Assembly (NCBI GenBank): GCA_007120685.1
Contig: SKNG01000073.1
Span: forward strand, 1 to 18,006
Direction of reading: 5' to 3'
Length of the DNA: 18,006 nucleotides
Source: Paracoccaceae bacterium
Lineage (GTDB): Bacteria; Pseudomonadota; Alphaproteobacteria; Rhodobacterales; Rhodobacteraceae
The number at the start of each line of letters is the position of its first letter. Within the stretch, counting starts at the first letter, position 1. The position numbers and the translations under genes were made by a program. This document shows, in pieces, positions 7,037 to 14,282 of the stretch. Under the pieces are notes generated by a model. That model worked only from the letters and a program-made list of their open reading frames with translations, was not told where the DNA came from and did no database searches.

Positions 7037-7903
7037 ATGGATCTGAGCGTCGTCATCGTGATCGAGGTGCTTTACGCCATCGCCTCGCTGGCGCTGATCA
7101 GCGCCGGGCTGGCGGTGGTGTTCGGCATGATGAAGGTGATCAACCTGGCGCACGGCGAATTCATGGTGCTGGGCGGCTATGCCACCATCACCGCCGTGGG
7201 GCTGGGGGTGAACATCTTCGTCGCCATGCTGGTGATCGCGCCCATCGTGGTGGGGCTTTTCGGGCTGGTCGTGGAACGGCTGGTGTTCCGGCATCTCTAT
7301 GGCCGGATGATCGACACCATGCTGGCCTCCTGGGGCCTCAGCCTGATGATGATTGGCGGCTTCAAGATGATCTTCGGCAATACCACCACGGGGGTTTCCG
7401 GGCCGATCCCGGGGTTTTCGGTCGGCAACTATCAGGTCAATGGCTACAACCTCTTTGTCATCGTGGTCTCGGTGCTGCTGCTTGTCGCCATGGTGGCGGT
7501 GCTGCGCGGCACCCGCTTCGGCCTGGTGGCGCGCGGCACCATGCAGCGCTCCGACATGGCCGCCGCCATGGGCCACAGCCCGGATCGCGTCTACATGATG
7601 ACCTTCGCGCTGGGCTCGGCGCTGGCCGGGCTGGCCGGGGCGGTGATGGCGCCGCTGGTGGGGTTGGTGCCGACCGCCGGCGCGGCTTTCATCGCCAAGG
7701 CCTTCATCACCGTGATCGCCGGCGGGCCGGTGTTGGTGGCGGGGCTGGCCAGCGCCTCGGGCGTGTTCGGACTGGTCAACCAGGTGTTTTCCTTCCTGGT
7801 CTCACCGGTGGTAGGCGATGTGGCGCTGCTGGTGGCGGCGGTGGTGCTCCTGCGGCTTGTCCCACGTGGGATCACCTCGCGCTTCTTCCGCGGGCGGATC
7901 TGA
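7037..7903 (+). CDS. ABC transporter permease, LivH/UrtB type
   Basis: The 288-residue product is a polytopic inner-membrane protein with about eight hydrophobic segments. The family segment VFGMMKVINLAHGEFMVLGGY is near residues 28-48, and the EAA-like cytoplasmic loop GLVARGTMQRSDMAAAMGHSPDRVY is near 158-182. Length is normal for LivH/UrtB. It forms half of the transmembrane channel with the next gene's product, which starts two bases after its stop. No strong ribosome-binding site precedes the ATG, so translation may depend on the message upstream. Confidence 0.88.
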   Translation: MDLSVVIVIEVLYAIASLALISAGLAVVFGMMKVINLAHGEFMVLGGYATITAVGLGVNIFVAMLVIAPIVVGLFGLVVERLVFRHLYGRMIDTMLASWGLSLMMIGGFKMIFGNTTTGVSGPIPGFSVGNYQVNGYNLFVIVVSVLLLVAMVAVLRGTRFGLVARGTMQRSDMAAAMGHSPDRVYMMTFALGSALAGLAGAVMAPLVGLVPTAGAAFIAKAFITVIAGGPVLVAGLASASGVFGLVNQVFSFLVSPVVGDVALLVAAVVLLRLVPRGITSRFFRGRI

Positions 7904-7904
7904 C

Positions 7905-8945
7905 ATGGCCATGCAGAATGGACGCTCGGCGGCGCGCGATACCGGGGTGGTGCTGATCCTCGGCGCGGCTCTGATCCTCGGCATGCCGCTGATCGCCGAC
8001 ACCAACATGCTGACGCTCCTGGTGGTCTACGGCATGCTGGCGCTCAGCCTGGGGTTGATCTGGGGCTTCGGCGGCATCCTGTGCTTCGGCCAGGCGGCGT
8101 TCTTCGGGTTGGGCGCCTATACCTTTGCCATCGCCGGCATCAATATCGGCGAAAGCACGCTGCCCCTGATCCTGTCGGTGCTGGTGCCGGCGGCGGTAGC
8201 GGCACTGCTGGGCGCCTTCATGTTCTACGGCCGGCTGGGCGATGTCTATCTGGCGGTCATCACGCTGGTCTTCTCGCTTATCCTGTTTCGCTGGCTGAAC
8301 ACCACGGCGGGGCCCGCCTATGTGATCGGCAATGCACGGCTGGGCGGGTTCAACGGGATCCCGGGCTTTCCGCTGCTGAACGTGCCGGGCTATCCGAGAT
8401 GGGAACTCTGGGGCGATCCGCTCTATTACGTCGCTGCGGTTGCACTACTGATCGTATTCCTGCTGGTCAGCTGGCTGCTGCGCTCCAGCTTCGGCCGGAT
8501 TGCCATCGGCATCCGCGAGAACGAGGAGCGCGTCTCGCTGCTGGGCTACGACATAAGGGCGCGCAAGACGGTGCTCTTCGCCGTCGGGGCTGGCATTGCA
8601 GGGTTGGCCGGCGCGCTCTTCGCCGCCTGGGCCGAGGTGGTGACGCCCTCGCTCTTCAGCCTGCAGCAATCGGCGGAGATCATCATCTGGTGCATCGTCG
8701 GCGGCCTGGGCACCCGCTTCGGCCCGGTGCTGGGGGCGGCGGTAGTGACCTCGATCAAGGTTTCGCTGGGCGGGCAGACGATGATCGACAACATGCTGGT
8801 GCTGGGGCTGATCCTGGTGCTGTTCGTACTGTTCCTGCCGCGTGGCATCGCGCCGGAAGTGGCAAGGCTCTGGGTCTGGGCGAGCGGTAGCAGGCGCCAG
8901 CCGGCCCGCCGCCGGGCCCCGCGCGGGGGCATCGCCGATGGCTGA
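7905..8945 (+). CDS. ABC transporter permease, LivM/UrtC type
   Basis: The 346-residue product is the second permease. The typical LivM/UrtC segment GLIWGFGGILCFGQAAFFGLGAY lies near residues 48-70, and the coupling loop SSFGRIAIGIRENEERVSLLGYD is near 193-215, with several further membrane helices. ATG 7905 is chosen because it lies just after the LivH-type stop at 7903, which implies translational coupling; a second ATG at 7911 is possible. The C-terminus is an Arg/Pro-rich cytoplasmic tail. Its last codons overlap the following ATPase start by eight bases. Confidence 0.88.
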   Translation: MAMQNGRSAARDTGVVLILGAALILGMPLIADTNMLTLLVVYGMLALSLGLIWGFGGILCFGQAAFFGLGAYTFAIAGINIGESTLPLILSVLVPAAVAALLGAFMFYGRLGDVYLAVITLVFSLILFRWLNTTAGPAYVIGNARLGGFNGIPGFPLLNVPGYPRWELWGDPLYYVAAVALLIVFLLVSWLLRSSFGRIAIGIRENEERVSLLGYDIRARKTVLFAVGAGIAGLAGALFAAWAEVVTPSLFSLQQSAEIIIWCIVGGLGTRFGPVLGAAVVTSIKVSLGGQTMIDNMLVLGLILVLFVLFLPRGIAPEVARLWVWASGSRRQPARRRAPRGGIADG

Positions 8946-9654
8946 GACGGTGCTGGAAACCGAGGGGCTGACCATGCGCTTCGGCGGCGTGACGGCGGTG
9001 GACAGCGTTTCGCTGAAGGTGCGGGCGCGCGAGCTGCGCTGCCTGATCGGCCCCAATGGCGCGGGCAAGAGCACCTGTTTCAAATGCCTCTGCGGCCTGC
9101 TGAAACCGACCGAGGGCCATGTCTACCTGCGCGGCGAGGAGACCACCGGCTGGGACCCGCATCGCATCGCCGCGCTGGGGGTGGGGATCAAGATGCAGGT
9201 CTCCTCGGTAATGGACGGGCTGAGTGTGCAGGAAAACATATGGATGGCTGCGCGCCGCCACCGCGACACACGCGCGGCAACCGAGAAGGCTTCGGAAGTG
9301 GTTGATCGTCTGGCCTTGGGGCCTATCGCGCACATCGATCTGGGGCGGCTGGCGCATGGTGAACGGCAACGGGTGGAACTGGGCCTGGTGCTGGCGCAGG
9401 ATCCCTGGTTGGTGCTGCTGGACGAACCCGCAGCCGGCATGACGGGTGAGGAGGTAGCGCGTATGGCCGATATCATCCGCGAAATGACCCGCAGCGCGGC
9501 GGTGGTGGTGGTCGAACATGACATGCAGTTCATCCGCTCGCTGGCCTCGACAGTGACGGTGTTCCATCGCGGCCGGGTGTTGGTGGAAGACCATGTCGAC
9601 CGTGTAATGGCCGACCCGGTGGTGCGCGATGTCTATCTTGGAAAACAGGCATGA
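8938..9654 (+). CDS. ABC transporter ATPase, LivG/UrtD type
   Basis: The 238-residue product powers import with the second ATPase. It has Walker A GPNGAGKST (38-46), a signature segment LAHGERQRVE (138-147), Walker B LVLLDEP (158-164, catalytic E163) and H-loop H194. The signature departs from LSGGQ in the way known for the UrtD group (LSHGxKQ-like), which supports a urea/amide transporter rather than an amino-acid one. The ATG at 8938 overlaps the permease stop by eight bases. Walker A is followed by two cysteines (C47 and C50), which is slightly unusual. Confidence 0.9.
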   Translation: MAETVLETEGLTMRFGGVTAVDSVSLKVRARELRCLIGPNGAGKSTCFKCLCGLLKPTEGHVYLRGEETTGWDPHRIAALGVGIKMQVSSVMDGLSVQENIWMAARRHRDTRAATEKASEVVDRLALGPIAHIDLGRLAHGERQRVELGLVLAQDPWLVLLDEPAAGMTGEEVARMADIIREMTRSAAVVVVEHDMQFIRSLASTVTVFHRGRVLVEDHVDRVMADPVVRDVYLGKQA

Positions 9655-9717
9655 CGTTCATCTTGCCACAAATACTCAATCGCCGCCTGCCATCCGCCCA
9701 ACGTCGGAAAGCGGGGC

Positions 9718-9768
9718 GCAAATTCCTTTCAACAAGGAATTTGCAAATCCCTTGTTTCAAGGGATTTG
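9718..9768. repeat. Twin tandem palindromes upstream of the ATPase-amidase gene
   Basis: Two dyads lie back to back. The first has arms GCAAATTCCTT (9718-9728) and AAGGAATTTGC (9734-9744). The second has arms CAAATCCCTTG (9744-9754) and CAAGGGATTTG (9758-9768). Each is perfectly paired, the loops are five and three bases, and the 25-base units begin 25 bases apart. They differ by a T-to-C change in the left arm matched by an A-to-G change in the right arm, so pairing is kept. The ribosome-binding site GGGAGG starts three bases after the second dyad. They could be tandem operators or RNA hairpins that set expression of the following gene. Confidence 0.8.
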
Positions 9769-9781
9769 ACGGGAGGCGGGA

Positions 9782-12292
9782 ATGAACGCGCTGACGGACA
9801 AGCCGACCGGGAACACCGCTGCCGCTGATACCTGGCTGGAGGTCGGTGGCCTCTCGGGTGGCTATGGCCGCGTGCCGGTGGTGCGTGGCATCGATTTGAC
9901 GGTGGCGTCGGGCGAGGTGGTCGGCATCCTGGGCCACAACGGTATGGGCAAGTCGACGCTGCTGAAGCTCATCATGGGTTTCCTGCCGGCAACCGGCGGG
10001 CGGGTGCGGTTCCGTGGCGCCGATATCACCCGCGATGCGCCCCATCGGCGCGCGGCGGCGGGGCTGGGCTATGTGCCGCAGGGCCGTGGGATCTTTCCGC
10101 AGCTCTCGGTGGCGGACAATCTGCGCTTTGCCTGGTCCGAGCATGCAGGCGCCGACGAAAGCGCCACGGTCGAACGTGTCCTGGCGGACTTCGCGAGGCT
10201 CAAGCCCCTTCTGAACCGCGAAGGGGGCGCGCTGTCGGGGGGCGAGCAGCAACTCCTCGCGCTCGCCCGCTGTCTGATGGGCGGGCCGGACCTGATCCTG
10301 CTCGATGAGCCGACCGAGGGAATCCAGCCCTCGATCATCGAGGAAATTGCCGAAACTCTGGGCCGGCTTCGGCAGACACAAGGGCTGGCGATCCTGCTGG
10401 TGGAGCAGAATTTCGACTTCATCGCCGATCTGTCGGACCGGGTGCTGGTGCTGGAACGTGGTCGGATTACCGGTAGCCTGGACCGCGACCAGCTGCACGA
10501 CCGCGCGCGTGTCGACGAATTCCTGGGCTTCGGTGCCGCCCGCAGCACCCGCGCCCGGCCCGCATCCGCTGCCGCCAGCCAACCCGCGCCCCCCCGCGCC
10601 ATGCCCGTTGCTACACCGCCACCCGCTTCCGCCCCGGCGCCGCTGAGCAGTCCTCGTAACAGCCTGCCACGATCGGCAGCGCCGCGTCCGCCACGCCTAT
10701 CGTCACCACCACCGCAAAACGCGCCCCGCCCCGCCTTGCCCCTAACCGACCATCCCCTCAGCCCCCAGGGTGCCGCCATGACCGTCAAACGCCCCAGCCA
10801 TGCCCAGATGCGCGCCATGGCAGACCGCTTCGGCATGTCGCTGACCGATGACGAGCTTGCCCAGTTCTCGGCTGTGATGGAGGGCTATGTGCAGACTTAT
10901 GACCGGGTCAGCGCCGCGCCGGACAACCTGCCCGTGGTGCGCTATCCGCGCAGCCCCGGCTACCGGCCCGGCCCTTCGGAAAACCCGCTCAACGCCTGGT
11001 ATTACAAGACCGAGGTGCACGGCGCCGTCGATGGCCCGCTGCGCGGCCGCCGCGTCGTGCTGAAGGACAATGTCGCCCTCGCCGGCGTGCCGATGATGAA
11101 CGGCACCGCCATCCTGGAAGGCTACACGCCCGAGATTGACGCCACCATCGTCACCCGCATGCTGGACGCCGGCGCCATCATCACCGGCAAGGCACATTGC
11201 GAGAACCTGTGCCTTTCCGGCGGCTCGCACACCAATGCCACCGGCCCCATCCACAACCCCTGGAAGCCCGGCTATTCGGCTGGCGGCTCTTCGGGCGGGA
11301 CAGCGGTGCTGGTCGCCACCGGCGAGGCCGATATGGGCATCGGCGGCGATCAGGGCGGCTCCATCCGCATGCCGGCGTCGAAATGCGGCATCGTGGGGAT
11401 GAAGCCCACCCATGGCCTGGTGCCCTACACGGGCATCGTGCCCATCGAGCAGACCATCGACCATGCCGGGCCCATGACCCGCACCGTGGCCGACAACGCC
11501 CTCCTGCTGGAGGTGATCGCCGGCGAGGATGGGTTGGACCCGCGCCAATACGCACCGAAGGTCTATCGCTACACCGAGGCGCTGGGCCGCGGCGTGCGGG
11601 GCCTGCGCATCGGGGTGCTGCGCGAAGGCTTCGGGCGGGCGGAAAGCGAGGCCGATGTGGACGACAAGGTGCGCGCGGCGGCGGAAAAGCTGTCGGCGCT
11701 GGGCGCCGAACTGGTCGAACTGTCGATCCCGGACCATGACCACGCCAATGACCTGTGGCTGCCGATCACGGTGGAGGGGCTGCAAGACCTGATGATGAAC
11801 GGCAACGCCTCGGGCACGAATTACAAGGGCCTCTTCCTGCCCTCGCTGACCGACCAGATGGGCACCTGGCGCAACCGCGCCGACGAGCTGACCCATTCGC
11901 TGAAGATCTGCATGTTCCTGGGTGAGTATTTCCAGACCCAGTATCGCGGCCGCTTTTATGGCAAGGCGCAGAACATGATGCGCGCCGTACGCGACCGCTA
12001 CCTGGCCGAGTTGCACCGTATCGACATGCTGCTGCTGCCCACCATGCCGATGAAGCCGCAGCCGATCCCGCCGGCGGACTGTTCCATCGCCGAATTCATC
12101 CAGCGCGCCTTCGAGATGGTGGGCAATACCGCGCCCTATAACGCGCTGGGCTTTCCGGCGATCTCGGTGCCTTGCGGGATGTCGGAGGGGCTGCCCATCG
12201 GCATGATGCTGGTGGCCAAGCCATGGAACGAGATGGCGCTCTATCAGGCCGCCGATGCCTTCGAGGCCAGCGGCGACTGGCGCCTGATGTAG
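9782..12292 (+). CDS. Fused ABC ATPase (LivF/UrtE type) and amidase-signature amidase
   Basis: One uninterrupted 836-residue frame encodes two proteins usually made separately. Residues 1-250 are the second transporter ATPase: Walker A GHNGMGKST (51-59), signature LSGGEQQ (151-157), Walker B LILLDEP (171-177) and the LivF-like VEQN at the H-loop. Residues 251-332 are a Pro/Ala/Ser-rich linker with mixed codon use. Residues 333-836 form an amidase-signature enzyme with the Ser-cisSer-Lys triad. Counted from the internal ATG at 10778 these are K96, S171 (GGSSGG) and S195 (GGDQGGS), the same numbers I recall for the nitrile-hydratase-linked Rhodococcus amidase. It would release ammonia and an acid from the imported amide. 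GGGAGG precedes the first ATG. It may be a true fusion, or a read-through frame whose amidase is also started internally. Confidence 0.85.
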   Translation: MNALTDKPTGNTAAADTWLEVGGLSGGYGRVPVVRGIDLTVASGEVVGILGHNGMGKSTLLKLIMGFLPATGGRVRFRGADITRDAPHRRAAAGLGYVPQGRGIFPQLSVADNLRFAWSEHAGADESATVERVLADFARLKPLLNREGGALSGGEQQLLALARCLMGGPDLILLDEPTEGIQPSIIEEIAETLGRLRQTQGLAILLVEQNFDFIADLSDRVLVLERGRITGSLDRDQLHDRARVDEFLGFGAARSTRARPASAAASQPAPPRAMPVATPPPASAPAPLSSPRNSLPRSAAPRPPRLSSPPPQNAPRPALPLTDHPLSPQGAAMTVKRPSHAQMRAMADRFGMSLTDDELAQFSAVMEGYVQTYDRVSAAPDNLPVVRYPRSPGYRPGPSENPLNAWYYKTEVHGAVDGPLRGRRVVLKDNVALAGVPMMNGTAILEGYTPEIDATIVTRMLDAGAIITGKAHCENLCLSGGSHTNATGPIHNPWKPGYSAGGSSGGTAVLVATGEADMGIGGDQGGSIRMPASKCGIVGMKPTHGLVPYTGIVPIEQTIDHAGPMTRTVADNALLLEVIAGEDGLDPRQYAPKVYRYTEALGRGVRGLRIGVLREGFGRAESEADVDDKVRAAAEKLSALGAELVELSIPDHDHANDLWLPITVEGLQDLMMNGNASGTNYKGLFLPSLTDQMGTWRNRADELTHSLKICMFLGEYFQTQYRGRFYGKAQNMMRAVRDRYLAELHRIDMLLLPTMPMKPQPIPPADCSIAEFIQRAFEMVGNTAPYNALGFPAISVPCGMSEGLPIGMMLVAKPWNEMALYQAADAFEASGDWRLM
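10766..10780 (+). promoter_or_regulatory. Possible internal ribosome-binding site and start of the amidase
   Basis: AGGGTG lies seven bases before ATG 10778 inside the fused frame. Starting here gives a 504-residue amidase of normal length whose triad numbering (96, 171, 195) matches the well-studied Rhodococcus enzyme. This suggests the ancestral start and possibly continued independent translation. Confidence 0.45.
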
Positions 12293-12319
12293 TCACGCAG
12301 CCGGGGGAGGGGCGCGCAG

Positions 12320-14086
12320 ATGTCGATCCTGAACGAAAGCCTGGCGGACCGGCTGGCCACGCCCTTTGCCGCATCGACCCCGCCCCCTGACCCCGGCGCG
12401 CTGCGCCCGCAGGGCGGGCGGTCCTATGTCGCCGGGCCGCGCCAGCCGGCGCTGCGCCATGTCACCATCCCGCAACTGCTGCGCGAGACCGTCGCCCGCT
12501 TCGGCCCGCGCGATGCGGCGGTGTTCCCGGCGCAAGGGTTGCGGCTTAGCTGGTATGACCTGGACCGCCGGGTCGACCAACTGGCGGCCGGGTTTCTGGC
12601 GCTGGGGCTGGGGCGTGGCGACCGGGTGGGCATCTGGGCGCCCAACCGCCCGGAATGGCTGCTCACGCAATTCGCCACCGCGCGGATCGGCGCGATCCTG
12701 GTCAACATCAACCCCGCTTACCGGCTGGCCGAACTGGAACACGCGCTGAGCCTCTCGGGCTGCGCGGCATTGGTCACGGCGCGGCGGTTCAAAAGCTCGG
12801 ACTATCTGGGCATGGTGCAGGAACTGGCACCGGAACTGGTGCAGGCACAGCCCGGCCGGCTGCAGGCCGCGCGCCTGCCCGCGCTGCGCTCGGTGGTGGT
12901 GATGGATGATGCCGGCGGCGAGCCCGTGCCCGGCGCGCTGTCGTTCTCCGCGCTAGAAAAACTGGCCGGGCCTGCGCAACTCTTGCGGCTGGATGCGGTG
13001 GACAGCACGCTGGACCCCGATGATGCGATCAACATCCAGTTCACCTCGGGCACCACGGGCGCGCCGAAGGGCGCCACGCTGAGCCATTACAACATCATCA
13101 ACAACGCCGCCTTCGTCACCGATCGCATGCGCCTGGCCGAGACCGACCGGCTGTGCATCCCGGTGCCGCTATACCACTGTTTCGGCATGGTGATGGGCGT
13201 GCTGGGCTGCGTGACCAAGGGCGCAGCGATGGTTTTCCCGGGCGAGGGGTTCGAGCCCGAGCCCACGCTCGATGCCGTCGCCGCCGAGCGCTGCACGGCG
13301 CTTTACGGGGTGCCGACGATGTTCTCGGCCATGCTTTCGGCACAGACTGCGCAGCCGCGTGACCTGGCCTGCCTGCGCACCGGCGTCATGGCCGGCGCGC
13401 CCTGTCCCGTCGATGTGATGGAACGGGTGATGGCGGACATGAACATGCGCGCGGTCACCATCTGCTACGGCATGACCGAGACATCGCCGGTGTCCTTTCA
13501 AAGCTTCACCGATGACCCGGTGGCCGAGCGCTGCGCCACCGTGGGCCGCATCCACCCGCATCTGGAGGTCAAGATCGTGGATGCGGCCGGCGCCACCGTG
13601 CCGGTTGGGCAGGTGGGCGAGTTGTGCACGCGCGGCTATTCGGTGATGAAGGGCTACTGGGGCGAGCCTGACCGCACGGCCGAGGCGATCCGTGACGGCT
13701 GGATGATGACCGGCGATCAGGCCACGCTGGACCCCGACGGCTTCTGCCGCATCGTGGGGCGGGTCAAGGACATGATCATCCGTGGTGGCGAGAACATCTA
13801 CCCGCGCGAGATCGAGGAATTCCTGGCCCGCCACCCGGCCGTGGATCAGGCGCAGGTCTTCGGTATCCCCGATCCGCATCTGGGCGAGGTGGTCTGCGCC
13901 TGGGTCTTGCCCGCGCCCGGCAAGGCGCTGACCGAGGCCGATCTGCGGCGCTTCTGCGAAGGGCAGATCGCGCATTTCAAGGTGCCGAAGCATATCCGAA
14001 TCGTGTCCGACTTCCCGTCCACCGTGACCGGAAAGCCGCAGAAAGGGGTCATGCGCGAACGTATGATTGCCTTGTTGGCGTCCTGA
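12320..14086 (+). CDS. AMP-binding acyl-CoA synthetase
   Basis: The 588-residue product activates a carboxylic acid to its CoA thioester through an acyl-AMP intermediate. It has the phosphate-binding loop FTSGTTGAPKG (241-251), the adenylate motif YGMTETSP (383-390), the hinge region GRVKDMIIRGGENIYPREIE (480-499) and the C-terminal catalytic lysine K572 in TGKPQKG. The overall type is the medium/long-chain or broad FadD-like group with a variable N-terminal segment of about 40 residues. The ATG follows a GGGGAGG site and lies 27 bases after the amidase stop, so the two are co-translated. The natural job would be to activate the acid released by the amidase; chain length or aromatic preference cannot be read from sequence. 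Confidence 0.9.
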   Translation: MSILNESLADRLATPFAASTPPPDPGALRPQGGRSYVAGPRQPALRHVTIPQLLRETVARFGPRDAAVFPAQGLRLSWYDLDRRVDQLAAGFLALGLGRGDRVGIWAPNRPEWLLTQFATARIGAILVNINPAYRLAELEHALSLSGCAALVTARRFKSSDYLGMVQELAPELVQAQPGRLQAARLPALRSVVVMDDAGGEPVPGALSFSALEKLAGPAQLLRLDAVDSTLDPDDAINIQFTSGTTGAPKGATLSHYNIINNAAFVTDRMRLAETDRLCIPVPLYHCFGMVMGVLGCVTKGAAMVFPGEGFEPEPTLDAVAAERCTALYGVPTMFSAMLSAQTAQPRDLACLRTGVMAGAPCPVDVMERVMADMNMRAVTICYGMTETSPVSFQSFTDDPVAERCATVGRIHPHLEVKIVDAAGATVPVGQVGELCTRGYSVMKGYWGEPDRTAEAIRDGWMMTGDQATLDPDGFCRIVGRVKDMIIRGGENIYPREIEEFLARHPAVDQAQVFGIPDPHLGEVVCAWVLPAPGKALTEADLRRFCEGQIAHFKVPKHIRIVSDFPSTVTGKPQKGVMRERMIALLAS

Positions 14087-14282
14087 CGCGCGGGCCGACC
14101 GGCAGGTGCCGCCGCGATGGACATGCCGCTGGGCGTCGATGCAGGCCACCGGCGTCGAAGCAGCGTCCAGCGGCATGGCGTCCTGCAAGCCAGTGTCGCC
14201 GAAGGTATGGATTTTGCTGCGACGATGCGCCTTTGCTGCTAGTCTTGCAAGACATAGGGCTAACGGCCGCACGGGAGCGAAC

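Noticed and set aside
8938..9654. Abnormal ABC signature (LAHGERQ instead of LSGGQ) as a sign of a dead ATPase
   Set aside because: HG-type signatures are normal in the UrtD group, and Walker A, Walker B and the H-loop are intact.
14087..14282. A promoter or small gene between the acyl-CoA synthetase and the ligase
   Set aside because: Only weak -35/-10 pairings with poor spacing were seen, and open frames lack ribosome-binding sites. A promoter is likely but cannot be placed.
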